A stretch of DNA of 23,752 nt from positions 1 to 23,752 of the forward strand of contig JBLNBN010000051.1 in NCBI GenBank assembly GCA_050260015.1, given 5' to 3'. A model generated the notes under the pieces. It made no database searches. It saw only the letters and a program-made list of their open reading frames with translations, and was not told the DNA's origin. The stretch comes from JBLNBN01 sp050260015 (lineage in GTDB: Bacteria > Bacteroidota > Ignavibacteria > Kapaibacteriales > UBA2268). How positions within the stretch are numbered: position 1 is the first letter of the stretch; each line of letters starts with the position of its first letter. Below are positions 15,714 to 23,242 of the stretch, in pieces. The position numbers and the translations under genes are program-made.

Positions 15714-17377
15714 CGGCCAGCCCCCGTCGTTTGGGTAATTGGGAAATACTGCAACGACGCTCCGTCCAGCTTCCAAAGCGACCACGAGTCGAAATATTTA
15801 TCGCTGCCCACCGTGCTGCGGGGTTGAATCTCGTCGGTTTCTACCAATCTCTCTTCCATTGGAATTATAATGATATCCGTCCCGATCCTATGCAATACTG
15901 AATAGAATTGGAACTTCATTGAGCCGCCAGGTTCTTTTTCCGTAGCGAAGCCCATGAACGGTTTGCTTACGTTCGTATTAGGCCCGAAGAGGTACCGCGC
16001 CCCTATAGATTTTAAATAATACCGCATACCAAGCGATTTAATGCTGTCCTGCACCTTGAAATTGGCGACCAGCCCGTCGATAGCAAATATTTTTGCGTTG
16101 GAGTAATAAGCGAGCATTCCTGGCCAATCTGCAGTTGCGATCACAGTTCCCTGAGGCAGGTTCTTATTTATCCACTCTCCCATTGCTACCTGCCACCTTT
16201 TCCCGCCGGCGTCTTCGCTTAGCGTAGGGATGTAGCCGAGAGTAACCGGGTTAATAAACTGCGTATAGCTAAAGAGCCCTGCGTACGCGGAAAAACATGT
16301 AAACGCCGCCAAACCCGCCGCAATGCGAAGCGCGCGCGCTCTTTCCGATTTAAAGAAATATTGAAATATGAAGGCAAGCAAGAAAACAAGCGCTATGGCG
16401 TTTAACGCCCAATACCAATTCCAGTTAGTGACGTTATCGGTAAAGGCGAACACATATAGATTGGTGGAGAGCGACCCCGCGCCTATTAATAAGGCAAGTT
16501 GCCGCCGAACTTTATCTCTTTCGAACGCTATGCCCCAAAGTATCAACGCTACCGAGAACGATGCGTACATCGCCCCGGTTTTGCTGATAGAGAATATCTT
16601 CGGCGATATAGCGGGGAACGTGCTCTTCAGCGCGCCGCTAATGGGTACTAAATGTCCGAAATTAATGTAATTGTACGCTAAATACGGAACTGCGAGCAGG
16701 GCTACGCCCAGCGAAGCGCTTGCGAAAAGCTTTAGGGAGGATTTAAACCCAATTTCCTTCAAATTATACAAGCGAGCCATAGTCAATAATACGACGACCA
16801 CGATCCCGTTATCTAATCTCGAGAGGAACATCAATCCCATCGAAAGGCCAATCAAGAACCAATGCGAAGCCCTTTCGCTATCCCGGTATTTTAGTAGAAG
16901 GAAAATAGTTTGAGCAAAAAAGAAACCGTTTATAACTCCCTCGGAGCCGATAAGAGCGAACGTCAGGAAAAACGCGATGAGAATCGGCATGAAATAATAA
17001 TAGGATTCGAGCGCTATGCTCCGCGCAATCTTAATCCCATAAAATAGTATGCCGCCGGTAAGTAGAAGCTGGGCAAAAGCGCCTATCTGCAAGAGGAGCT
17101 GCTTGTCCCCGCCCGAAAGAAAAGCAAACGCAGAGCAACAGATCATCCAGAGCGGATGGTACCCGTTAGTTTCGTGAATTCCATTAAAGGTCGAGCCTAA
17201 AGAATGGGCGATGTTATTAGCGATTTGAAAGTAAAAGAAAGAATCGTCCATCATGAAATTCTGAGGAGCCAGGACTGCGAAAGCTCCTGTTACCAAAAGC
17301 GTTATAAAAGCGAAGTAAGGCAATCTCCCGGTAATAGATTTAGCGCGGCTTTCTGTGGACGGTTTCATTTTATCCAT
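15710..17377 (-). CDS. GT-C fold membrane glycosyltransferase-like protein
   Basis: A protein of about 555 residues with some ten to twelve transmembrane helices in its first ~370 residues and a soluble C-terminal part. The first long loop carries NFMMDDSFFYFQIANNIAH and TNGYHPLW. An acidic pair followed by aromatic residues in this loop is typical of GT-C enzymes of the PMT/ArnT type, which transfer sugars from polyprenyl-phosphate donors on the outer face of the inner membrane. The C-terminal part has motifs such as TADWPGMLAYYSNAKIFAIDGLV. Acceptor and donor are unknown, and no other glycan genes flank it. Two ATGs (17377 and 17368) are candidates; neither has a strong ribosome site. The frame extends to a TTG at 17395, which I do not favour. 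Confidence 0.65.
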   Translation of the reverse strand: MDKMKPSTESRAKSITGRLPYFAFITLLVTGAFAVLAPQNFMMDDSFFYFQIANNIAHSLGSTFNGIHETNGYHPLWMICCSAFAFLSGGDKQLLLQIGAFAQLLLTGGILFYGIKIARSIALESYYYFMPILIAFFLTFALIGSEGVINGFFFAQTIFLLLKYRDSERASHWFLIGLSMGLMFLSRLDNGIVVVVLLTMARLYNLKEIGFKSSLKLFASASLGVALLAVPYLAYNYINFGHLVPISGALKSTFPAISPKIFSISKTGAMYASFSVALILWGIAFERDKVRRQLALLIGAGSLSTNLYVFAFTDNVTNWNWYWALNAIALVFLLAFIFQYFFKSERARALRIAAGLAAFTCFSAYAGLFSYTQFINPVTLGYIPTLSEDAGGKRWQVAMGEWINKNLPQGTVIATADWPGMLAYYSNAKIFAIDGLVANFKVQDSIKSLGMRYYLKSIGARYLFGPNTNVSKPFMGFATEKEPGGSMKFQFYSVLHRIGTDIIIIPMEERLVETDEIQPRSTVGSDKYFDSWSLWKLDGASLQYFPITQTTGAGR

Positions 17378-17483
17378 CTTCTTTACTTTTAACAATTAAT
17401 ATTTGACATTAATTTGATTACTAATATATGGAATTTTTTAAGGTTTTATATATTTTAAAGCGCGAGCGATTATTCTTTCATTA

Positions 17484-17523
17484 AAGAAAAAAACAACCCC
17501 GCGCTTTCGACGCAGGGTTGTTT
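17484..17523 (-). terminator. rho-independent terminator of the blaI-M56 operon
   Basis: Read on the minus strand, AAACAACCC (17515-17523) pairs perfectly with GGGTTGTTT (17491-17499), with an inner GCG/CGC pair across one mismatch, and runs into a T tract (seven T, then C and three more T). It lies 41 nt past the stop of the second M56 gene. Confidence 0.85.
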
Positions 17524-17564
17524 CGGTATCGCCTTGCGGCTATCAGTTGGAGTGAACTGTCGAA

Positions 17565-19721
17565 TTAAAGTTTGAAGTCTACGCGCGTCTTGATCTTATA
17601 TCCATACGCCTCGCCTTTCTCATCGCGTAGAGGCTTTACTGGCTTCAGAGATTTTATCACTCTCAGCGCTTCCTCGTCGAATGCCTTGTTTATGCCGCGC
17701 TCGATCTTTGGGTTTACGAATTCGCCCCTATTGCTCAATTCAAAGGAGACTACTACTACGCCCGAAATATTCGCTGGTATCTGCGATTTAGGATACTTCA
17801 CGTTTTCTTGAATAAATGAAGAGATTTTTCTATAATCAAACTCAGGCCTGCCGGAATAATCCGAATTAGAAGATGTTTCGACTTTTGATCCTTTTATAGG
17901 TTCGAACTGGATGTAGTTTTGGTTTTTAGCGTTCCAAATATCCTCGTCGCCGAACATAATCGGCAAGAACGTCGCGTAGCGAATCGGTTTGCCGTCCTTC
18001 ATAGCGGGTTTCCATTTAGGCATAGATCTTATTACTTCCTTTGCTTCCTCGTCGCATCCAAAGAGCGAGCCTATATTCCAGTTGTTATCGTCGATCTTGT
18101 ATGACCGGACTATCGGTTCGGTTATACTTCCGTCCTGCTCGACAAAGAAATAAACGTGCAGCTTTAAATTAATTCCCTTTTGGGTTACGATTTTCGGGAC
18201 CTTTAGATGGGAATTAATAAATTTCTCCATATCGGAATACGACCCGGGGAACTTCGGAAAAACGTCAGGACGCGCTTGCTTCATCGACGCCTCATAAGCG
18301 TTCTGCTTTTTATCGCCGAGCATAATTTTAAAGAAAACATAGCGCCCTCCGTAACTTTCGCTATAGTTTTCAATTTCAAGTTCAGGAAATTTATCGATAA
18401 CGCTCGCAAATTTTTCTTCCAATTGATATTTCCCAAGAATCCCTTTATTATTATATTCGTCAAAGGCCATTCTATATGGTCGCATTACTTTGCCATTTTC
18501 GTCGAGCTTGAGCTCCGCCATTAACTCGAGCGATATATCCTTCCTGTTCGCTATCTTCCGGAACGCGGGTTCGGAGAGAATTAATTCCCTCAAGGCCTTT
18601 TCTCCGCCCGGGTAATTGAGCTTGAGTTCCTTACCGTTATTTGTAGAATGAAGCTCAACTCCATTATTAGCGCCATCAATAATGATCGGAGCTAACTGCA
18701 CACGCATCCACTTAGAGTCAACTTTCTCAAAATTGGATTCCTGCGAGCACGAGAACGCAAGCCCCAAAAGCGCGACGGCGGGCAAGACAAGCGCGTACTT
18801 CAAGTTGCTCAATCTCTTATTGGCCGCTTTGGACATCATCTTAAGCCTCCTTTTTATTTGATCTTTGTTTAGATAATGCGACGGCGCGAATAGCTTCTCG
18901 CCCGTCAGGTTTTTATATAATGTTGAACTGTAATCAATTTTGCTAATCCCAGCCGAAAGGGTCGCGCTATCGGCGAGGTACTCGTGTATCTCCACCGCGG
19001 ACTTTTTAAATAGCCTTAAGAATGGATTAAACCAACCGATTGCGCAAGCAAGCTCGAGGAATATTAAGTCGAGCGAATGCCTTTGCTCTATGTGCGCGCG
19101 CTCGTGGAGAATGACCTGGTTGCGTTCCTCGTCGGAGTACATGTCCAATGGCAGATAAATTGTTTTCCAAAATGAGAACGGGGCGATTGATTCGTCGACG
19201 TCGCAGATACTAAAGCCGGGGTAACGAGTTATTCGGGAGCGCCCGGCGATGCGGCGGATTTTAAGAATGCCGTAAAAGAACTTTAGTAGCAAGGCGAGAA
19301 ACCCCGTAGCATATGCTCCTAAAGCAGTCCCTGCGTATGGGAAGTCGCTCTCCGACGGGCGTTGCGAAGCGATAGGTTTAGGCGAGCTCTTCGAGTAGTT
19401 TTGTTCCGCAATTTTTCGAGCTTCAGAATTCTCATCGGCTAACTTAATTTCCAAGGGACGCTCGATAACTACAGAATTTTCAAAGCCGCGCCCCACAATC
19501 CTAGTAATGCTTTCCCTCGGCGCCGGCAGCGGAGCCTCCTTAACGGTAAAGATGCCGGTAAAACTGAGCGCAGGCAGGGCGAGGCTTGCAACGACGAGCG
19601 CGAGCAGTAGCTTGCGGTTGAGCGAGAAATTGCGCTCGCCCTGCAGGAACGCCCTAAATAGCCCATAGAACGCCCCGGAGAGGATTACCGAGGATATCGA
19701 GTATGTTAGTATCTCTTGCAT
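17565..19721 (-). CDS. BlaR1-like M56 peptidase with three TonB-C-like repeats (copy 2)
   Basis: A 718-residue integral membrane protein. Helices lie at about 5-24, 37-55, 133-152 and 306-324. The cytoplasmic loop before the last helix holds the M56 zinc site HERAH (206-210) and Glu247 in EIHEYLADS. In BlaR1/MecR1 this protease acts when the outer domain senses ligand and leads to removal of the BlaI repressor. The outer part has no penicillin-binding sensor. Instead residues 326-718 hold three TonB-C-like units: a degenerate one (about 369-469, YPGGEKALREL then ELKLDENGKV), one at 491-591 (FPGSYSDMEKF, VYFFVEQDGSITEP, WKPAMKDGKP) and one at 627-718 (VSFELSNRGEFVNP, FDEEALRVIKSLKPVKP). It is last in the operon, 29 nt after copy 1, with GGAG 8 nt before its ATG. 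Confidence 0.85.
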   Translation of the reverse strand: MQEILTYSISSVILSGAFYGLFRAFLQGERNFSLNRKLLLALVVASLALPALSFTGIFTVKEAPLPAPRESITRIVGRGFENSVVIERPLEIKLADENSEARKIAEQNYSKSSPKPIASQRPSESDFPYAGTALGAYATGFLALLLKFFYGILKIRRIAGRSRITRYPGFSICDVDESIAPFSFWKTIYLPLDMYSDEERNQVILHERAHIEQRHSLDLIFLELACAIGWFNPFLRLFKKSAVEIHEYLADSATLSAGISKIDYSSTLYKNLTGEKLFAPSHYLNKDQIKRRLKMMSKAANKRLSNLKYALVLPAVALLGLAFSCSQESNFEKVDSKWMRVQLAPIIIDGANNGVELHSTNNGKELKLNYPGGEKALRELILSEPAFRKIANRKDISLELMAELKLDENGKVMRPYRMAFDEYNNKGILGKYQLEEKFASVIDKFPELEIENYSESYGGRYVFFKIMLGDKKQNAYEASMKQARPDVFPKFPGSYSDMEKFINSHLKVPKIVTQKGINLKLHVYFFVEQDGSITEPIVRSYKIDDNNWNIGSLFGCDEEAKEVIRSMPKWKPAMKDGKPIRYATFLPIMFGDEDIWNAKNQNYIQFEPIKGSKVETSSNSDYSGRPEFDYRKISSFIQENVKYPKSQIPANISGVVVVSFELSNRGEFVNPKIERGINKAFDEEALRVIKSLKPVKPLRDEKGEAYGYKIKTRVDFKL

Positions 19722-19750
19722 CTGCGTTACTCCAAATAATAAATTCTAGC

Positions 19751-21889
19751 TCAAACTCGGAATTTCACGCTCAATATCACAAAATATTCAACCGGTTCGC
19801 CGTTTTTTGAAATTACAGGCTTAACTGGTCCAAAGGATTTAATTGCGCGTAGCGCCTCATTTTCAAAATCTTTTGGTGGATGGCCCTCTATATGAATATC
19901 TCTTATTTCTCCCTGAGAATTTACGATGAAACTGGAATAAAAATCAACTGGAGCTCCATTCGACCTTTGTGAGTCAGGGTATTTTATTCGCTTTTGCAAT
20001 AATTTAGAGAAGTAATTTCCGCCCCAATAGGGCTTGAATTTATCTATGTCATTATTTGCCATGTAATCGTTAACTTCTTTCTCATATTCAATTTGTATGT
20101 TGGGCGCCTTAGCATAAATGGTAACTTCAGGATCGGATTTTGAATACCATTTATACTCGTCGCCGAACATAACAGGGATAATGGCTATGCACCGAACGGG
20201 CTTGCCATTCTTCATGCCGGGCTTCCAGCGCGGCATCGCGGACGCAAGCCGCAGCGCTTCTTTATCGCATCCGTATGTCTCGCCGTATCCCCAACCGTCG
20301 TCGGTGAGCTTGTAGGAGGTAATTTCAGGCTCGGTAATACTGCCGTCGGGCTCAACATAAAATGAGACGTTGAATTTCCCCGATATTCCCCGCTTTTTAG
20401 CTTCTTCCGGGAACCTCAGGTTCTTCCTCAGGTAATTTTGAAAGTCGGCATAGGAGCCCTGAAACTGCGGAGGCTTGTCAGGATGAATTTCCCTGTTGCC
20501 AAAATAGTGCGGGTGCGCGTTCAATTGACTGAAATTAATTAATAATTTCATAATTGAAGAGACATTTTCGCCGTTTCTCTGAGCGGGTTCAAACCTGGGA
20601 AAATCTTTAATTAGCTTCGCAATGGTCATGCCCAGGTCCCAATGGTATCCAGCATAACGTTCTTCGTCCATAACATAGCTGAACGACTTTGGGTACTGCG
20701 CCCAGCCTTTTTTATCAACGAAAAATTCAACTTCCATCTCGAGGCTGTTATCCTTCATATACGCGATCGCCTGGATTAAGGAATCCTTTAGCAGGTAGTC
20801 CTCCAGCGCCCTGCCGCCCCCGGGAAACTCCGGCGCTTTATCGCCTTTAGTTATTTTGTATTCGGTATCGGTCGTTAGGAAAACGTGCATCCCCTCCGCG
20901 TCTTTGTAATTCATGGCGTTTCGCCCGGCTTCCGTGCAAGTAAAGGCGAAACCTAAAATTGCCGCGCATTGAATTACCAGCGCGTACTTCATCGTAGATA
21001 ATTTGCGATTCGCAGCCTTCGACATCATTCGAAGCCTCCTCTTTACCTGGTCTTTATTAAGATAGTGCGAGGTAGCGAATAATTTCATCCCGGTCAAATT
21101 CTTATATAAAGTTGCGCTGTAGTCGGCGCGATTAATACCGGCGGAAAGCGTTGCCGAATCCGCCAGGTACTCGTGGAGCTCGATTGCGGAGCGCTTCAGG
21201 AGCCTCAGGAATGGGTTGAACCACCAAAGCGCGCAGACTAACTCGAAAAATATTAGGTCGAGCGAATGCCGCTGATCAATATGGGCGCGCTCGTGGAGGA
21301 TAATTTGTTCTAATTCGCGCTCGTCGTACGTTCCATTCGGGATAAATATCGTTTTCCACCACGAAAATGGAGCGATATTATCATTCAATAAACAGACGGT
21401 ATAGCCGGGAAAACGAGATAATTTTCCGCGCTTCTTTATAGATATAATTCCAATTGCGCTTTTAATCGTTTTACCTGCCAGGACCAAAAAGATAATAACA
21501 TATAAGAGGAGAGCGAACCATTTGTAATTAAATTCACTTTCCGGCGCTGGTAGTTCTTTTTTCTCAAGGAACAAAAAGCGTGCGCGGGTTGGTTCCCGAC
21601 TTACCGTATTGTTGGATGCCTGCGCAGTGCGAGGCATTAATGCATTATCGACTTTATTAGCGAATATTTTGGCGATATTTACCCTGGGCGCGGGCAGCGA
21701 CGTTCTTTCCAACTTAAAGATATCAGTAAAGCTTAAAGCGGGCAACGCCAGGCTCAGGAGAGCGAACCCGATTAGGATTCGGCGATTTAGAGCAAAGGCG
21801 CGTTCGCCCTGCAGGAACGTCCTGAATAGAGCGTAGAATCCGCCCGATAGTATCACCGTGGCGATGGCGTAGGTTAGGATCTCCGTCAT
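19751..21889 (-). CDS. BlaR1-like M56 peptidase with three TonB-C-like repeats (copy 1)
   Basis: A 712-residue tandem paralogue of the following gene, most alike in the membrane and protease part (RSAIELHEYLADSATLSAG versus KSAVEIHEYLADSATLSAG). It shares HERAH (199-203), Glu240, four predicted helices and KxLNLTG/SHYLNKDQ-type signatures around 262-280. The outer region again has three TonB-C-like units: about 353-452 (EFPGGGRALEDYL, EFFVDKKGWAQYP), 473-575 (PQFQGSYADFQNYL, VSFYVEPDGSITEP, RWKPGMKNGKP) and 622-712 (FIVNSQGEIRDIHIEG, FENEALRAIKSFGPVKP). The outer halves have diverged more than the protease halves, which suggests different ligands or partners. The ATG is 5 nt past the blaI stop with GAGGA just upstream, so translation is coupled to blaI. 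What it senses is unknown. Confidence 0.85.
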   Translation of the reverse strand: MTEILTYAIATVILSGGFYALFRTFLQGERAFALNRRILIGFALLSLALPALSFTDIFKLERTSLPAPRVNIAKIFANKVDNALMPRTAQASNNTVSREPTRARFLFLEKKELPAPESEFNYKWFALLLYVIIFLVLAGKTIKSAIGIISIKKRGKLSRFPGYTVCLLNDNIAPFSWWKTIFIPNGTYDERELEQIILHERAHIDQRHSLDLIFFELVCALWWFNPFLRLLKRSAIELHEYLADSATLSAGINRADYSATLYKNLTGMKLFATSHYLNKDQVKRRLRMMSKAANRKLSTMKYALVIQCAAILGFAFTCTEAGRNAMNYKDAEGMHVFLTTDTEYKITKGDKAPEFPGGGRALEDYLLKDSLIQAIAYMKDNSLEMEVEFFVDKKGWAQYPKSFSYVMDEERYAGYHWDLGMTIAKLIKDFPRFEPAQRNGENVSSIMKLLINFSQLNAHPHYFGNREIHPDKPPQFQGSYADFQNYLRKNLRFPEEAKKRGISGKFNVSFYVEPDGSITEPEITSYKLTDDGWGYGETYGCDKEALRLASAMPRWKPGMKNGKPVRCIAIIPVMFGDEYKWYSKSDPEVTIYAKAPNIQIEYEKEVNDYMANNDIDKFKPYWGGNYFSKLLQKRIKYPDSQRSNGAPVDFYSSFIVNSQGEIRDIHIEGHPPKDFENEALRAIKSFGPVKPVISKNGEPVEYFVILSVKFRV

Positions 21890-21894
21890 TCCTC

Positions 21895-22278
21895 TTATTC
21901 CTCCTCGCGGTGGCTTTTGGCTTCGTCCTCGAATATCTTCCTCAGTTCCTCGAGCTCGGAAAGCGATAAATCGCTGTCCTTTGCAAAGAAAGAAGCGAAC
22001 CTTTTATAGGAATTATTGAAGTAATTCTTTACGAAGTTGCGCAACCGCGCGCGGGAGTATTCCTCCTTCGGCACGAGAGGAAAATATCTATGCGAGCCCC
22101 CGACGGCCTCGTGCCCTACGAAGCCCTTTTTCTCGAGTATCCGAACGATCGTCGAGACCGTGTTGTAGGCGGGCTTTGGCTCGTCGTCTATGCGCTCGAT
22201 TATATCGCGAACATAGCCGCCGCCCGTCTCCCAAAGGATTTGCATGATCTCTTCTTCGGCTCTTGTCAATTCTTTCAT
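21895..22278 (-). CDS. blaI: BlaI/MecI family repressor
   Basis: A 127-residue winged-helix regulator. It opens with LTRAEEEIMQILWETGGGYVRDI, has the recognition region KPAYNTVSTIVRILEKKGFV and the wing VGGSHRYFPLVP, and ends in a helical dimerisation domain (SLSELEELRKIFEDE). Length and motifs are typical of the family. It is the first gene of a three-gene operon with two M56 membrane peptidases. By analogy with BlaI-BlaR1, the repressor blocks its own operon until an M56 protein is activated. The ATG at 22276-22278 has GAGG 7 nt upstream, and three candidate operators lie just beyond. No beta-lactamase gene is present in the window, so a role in antibiotic sensing should not be assumed. Confidence 0.9.
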   Translation of the reverse strand: MKELTRAEEEIMQILWETGGGYVRDIIERIDDEPKPAYNTVSTIVRILEKKGFVGHEAVGGSHRYFPLVPKEEYSRARLRNFVKNYFNNSYKRFASFFAKDSDLSLSELEELRKIFEDEAKSHREEE

Positions 22279-22289
22279 AGATTTTCCTC

Positions 22290-22305
22290 AACTAAATCTT
22301 TAGTT
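22290..22305. promoter_or_regulatory. candidate BlaI operator O1
   Basis: AACTAAATCTTTAGTT is a dyad in which 7 of 8 base pairs match. It lies directly upstream of the blaI ribosome site, where bound repressor would block transcription. It shares the AACTA...TAGTT half-sites with O2 and O3. Confidence 0.55.
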
Positions 22306-22327
22306 ACGCTGGCAAACGCAAACTTAC

Positions 22328-22343
22328 AACTAATATTTTAGTT
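22328..22343. promoter_or_regulatory. candidate BlaI operator O2
   Basis: AACTAATATTTTAGTT is a dyad with 7 of 8 base pairs matched, with its centre 38 bp from that of O1. The half-sites and overall length equal those of O1. Confidence 0.6.
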
Positions 22344-22346
22344 ATG

Positions 22347-22364
22347 CAACTATTATTTTAGTTG
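22347..22364. promoter_or_regulatory. candidate BlaI operator O3
   Basis: CAACTATTATTTTAGTTG is an 18-bp dyad with 7 of 9 base pairs matched, its centre 20 bp (about two helix turns) from that of O2. The same half-sites are used. Its place nearer the divergent lipoprotein gene would let BlaI affect that promoter too. Confidence 0.5.
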
Positions 22365-22396
22365 ATAAAAATATTTTTTTGGATGCAAATTATTCC

Positions 22397-22425
22397 TTGA
22401 CTTTTTGCTTAAGAATTGTTAACTT
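22397..22425 (+). promoter_or_regulatory. candidate promoter of the divergent lipoprotein gene
   Basis: TTGACT (22397-22402), 17 nt, then TAACTT (22420-22425) resembles a sigma-70 type promoter. It would give a leader of about 95 nt, which contains the inverted repeats described separately. AT-rich alternatives (TATAAA near 22434) cannot be excluded. Confidence 0.3.
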
Positions 22426-22457
22426 AATAACATATAAAGGGAAATTATTTTGTTAAC

Positions 22458-22496
22458 GGAGTCGCTCCTTATCGGCTGAATTAGGAGTACCGATAA
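22458..22496 (+). promoter_or_regulatory. structured 5' leader of the lipoprotein gene
   Basis: TTATCGG (22469-22475) pairs perfectly with CCGATAA (22490-22496). CTCCT (22465-22469) can pair with AGGAG (22483-22487), whose 3' arm lies in the loop of the first stem, an H-type pseudoknot layout. CTCC can alternatively pair with GGAG at 22458-22461 across 3 nt. The structure ends 30 nt before the ATG and does not cover the ribosome site (AGGACAGGG). Confidence 0.35.
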
Positions 22497-22526
22497 CGGC
22501 TATTATACATACAAAGGACAGGGTTA

Positions 22527-23237
22527 ATGAAAAGCGCATTTCTTATACTGCTTATTATTTCAACTGCAATTATCTCCTCCTGCGAGAATACCGACGAACC
22601 GACACAAAAAAAATACGAGCACAAGCTGAACTTCGGCAAGATAAAGGCCAACCAGTTGGATTCGGTTATTATGCCCTTACGGGTGGGAAAGGAATGGATC
22701 TATGAAGTGACGCTCTACGATAGCCTGGACGATCACGACCAACCGGTCGTTTACTACGATACGATTAAGGTGCTAAGCGAAGAACAGGGCTTAGGGGGGA
22801 ATTGGTTCCTCGTGGATTACCTCGACTTCGAGACCGAGCCGGTTTTAATGACGAACACGGACAAGGGGCTTTGGATGAAGCGGCAATGGAGGAACGAGAC
22901 GCTAAAGCTCGTCGCCGAGTATCCCCTCGTCAGCGATTTCTACTATGCCGGGAACTTGGGATTAATCGGTCCAAAGGACTGGGACCCAAGCTCGAACGGT
23001 TACGAGAACGGCAAAATGAAGAATTGCAATCTCTATACTACGACCTATACGTTTAAGACCGCCTTCGTAAAGGGGCGCGTGTACGCCGGCAATATGTACA
23101 GTTGCGACATCCGCAGCGAAATCGGGGTAATATTAAACGATAAATTCAGCGAATCCTACTTCGTGCCCCACCTTGGCTTGATAAAGGAGTCGCGCCACAG
23201 GAATAACGTGGAGTATTTTCTTATTAATTGGAAATAA
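22527..23237 (+). CDS. lipoprotein, paralogue of the sigma-operon lipoprotein
   Basis: A 236-residue lipoprotein (lipobox AIISSC, Cys19, then EN). It aligns without gaps over the first ~60 residues to the lipoprotein at 12194-13237 (FGKIKANQLDSVIMPLRVG at the same residue numbers) and shares VLSE, WFLV, LMTNT, GLWMK and YPL further on. It lacks the C-terminal Ig-like extension of that paralogue and ends near the shared LGLIK segment. The family has no name that I know. It is divergent from the blaI-M56 operon with a 248-bp intergenic region carrying three BlaI-like dyads, so co-regulation by BlaI is plausible. AGGACAGGG upstream of the ATG supports the start. Its stop is 5 nt from that of the convergent gene, with no terminator visible. 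Confidence 0.8.
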   Translation: MKSAFLILLIISTAIISSCENTDEPTQKKYEHKLNFGKIKANQLDSVIMPLRVGKEWIYEVTLYDSLDDHDQPVVYYDTIKVLSEEQGLGGNWFLVDYLDFETEPVLMTNTDKGLWMKRQWRNETLKLVAEYPLVSDFYYAGNLGLIGPKDWDPSSNGYENGKMKNCNLYTTTYTFKTAFVKGRVYAGNMYSCDIRSEIGVILNDKFSESYFVPHLGLIKESRHRNNVEYFLINWK

Positions 23238-23242
23238 GATGT

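Noticed and set aside
17565..21889. Conserved Cys at the end of the last helix of both M56 proteins (LAFSC at Cys325, FAFTC at Cys318), resembling an internal lipobox that could free the outer domain as a lipoprotein
   Set aside because: Phe at -2 and Thr at -1 do not fit signal peptidase II preference, and the segment is the last transmembrane helix of a normal M56 topology. The shared Cys may simply reflect common descent.
21895..22278. Beta-lactam resistance locus based on BlaI/BlaR1 similarity
   Set aside because: No beta-lactamase or PBP2a-like gene is present and the M56 proteins lack the penicillin-binding sensor domain.
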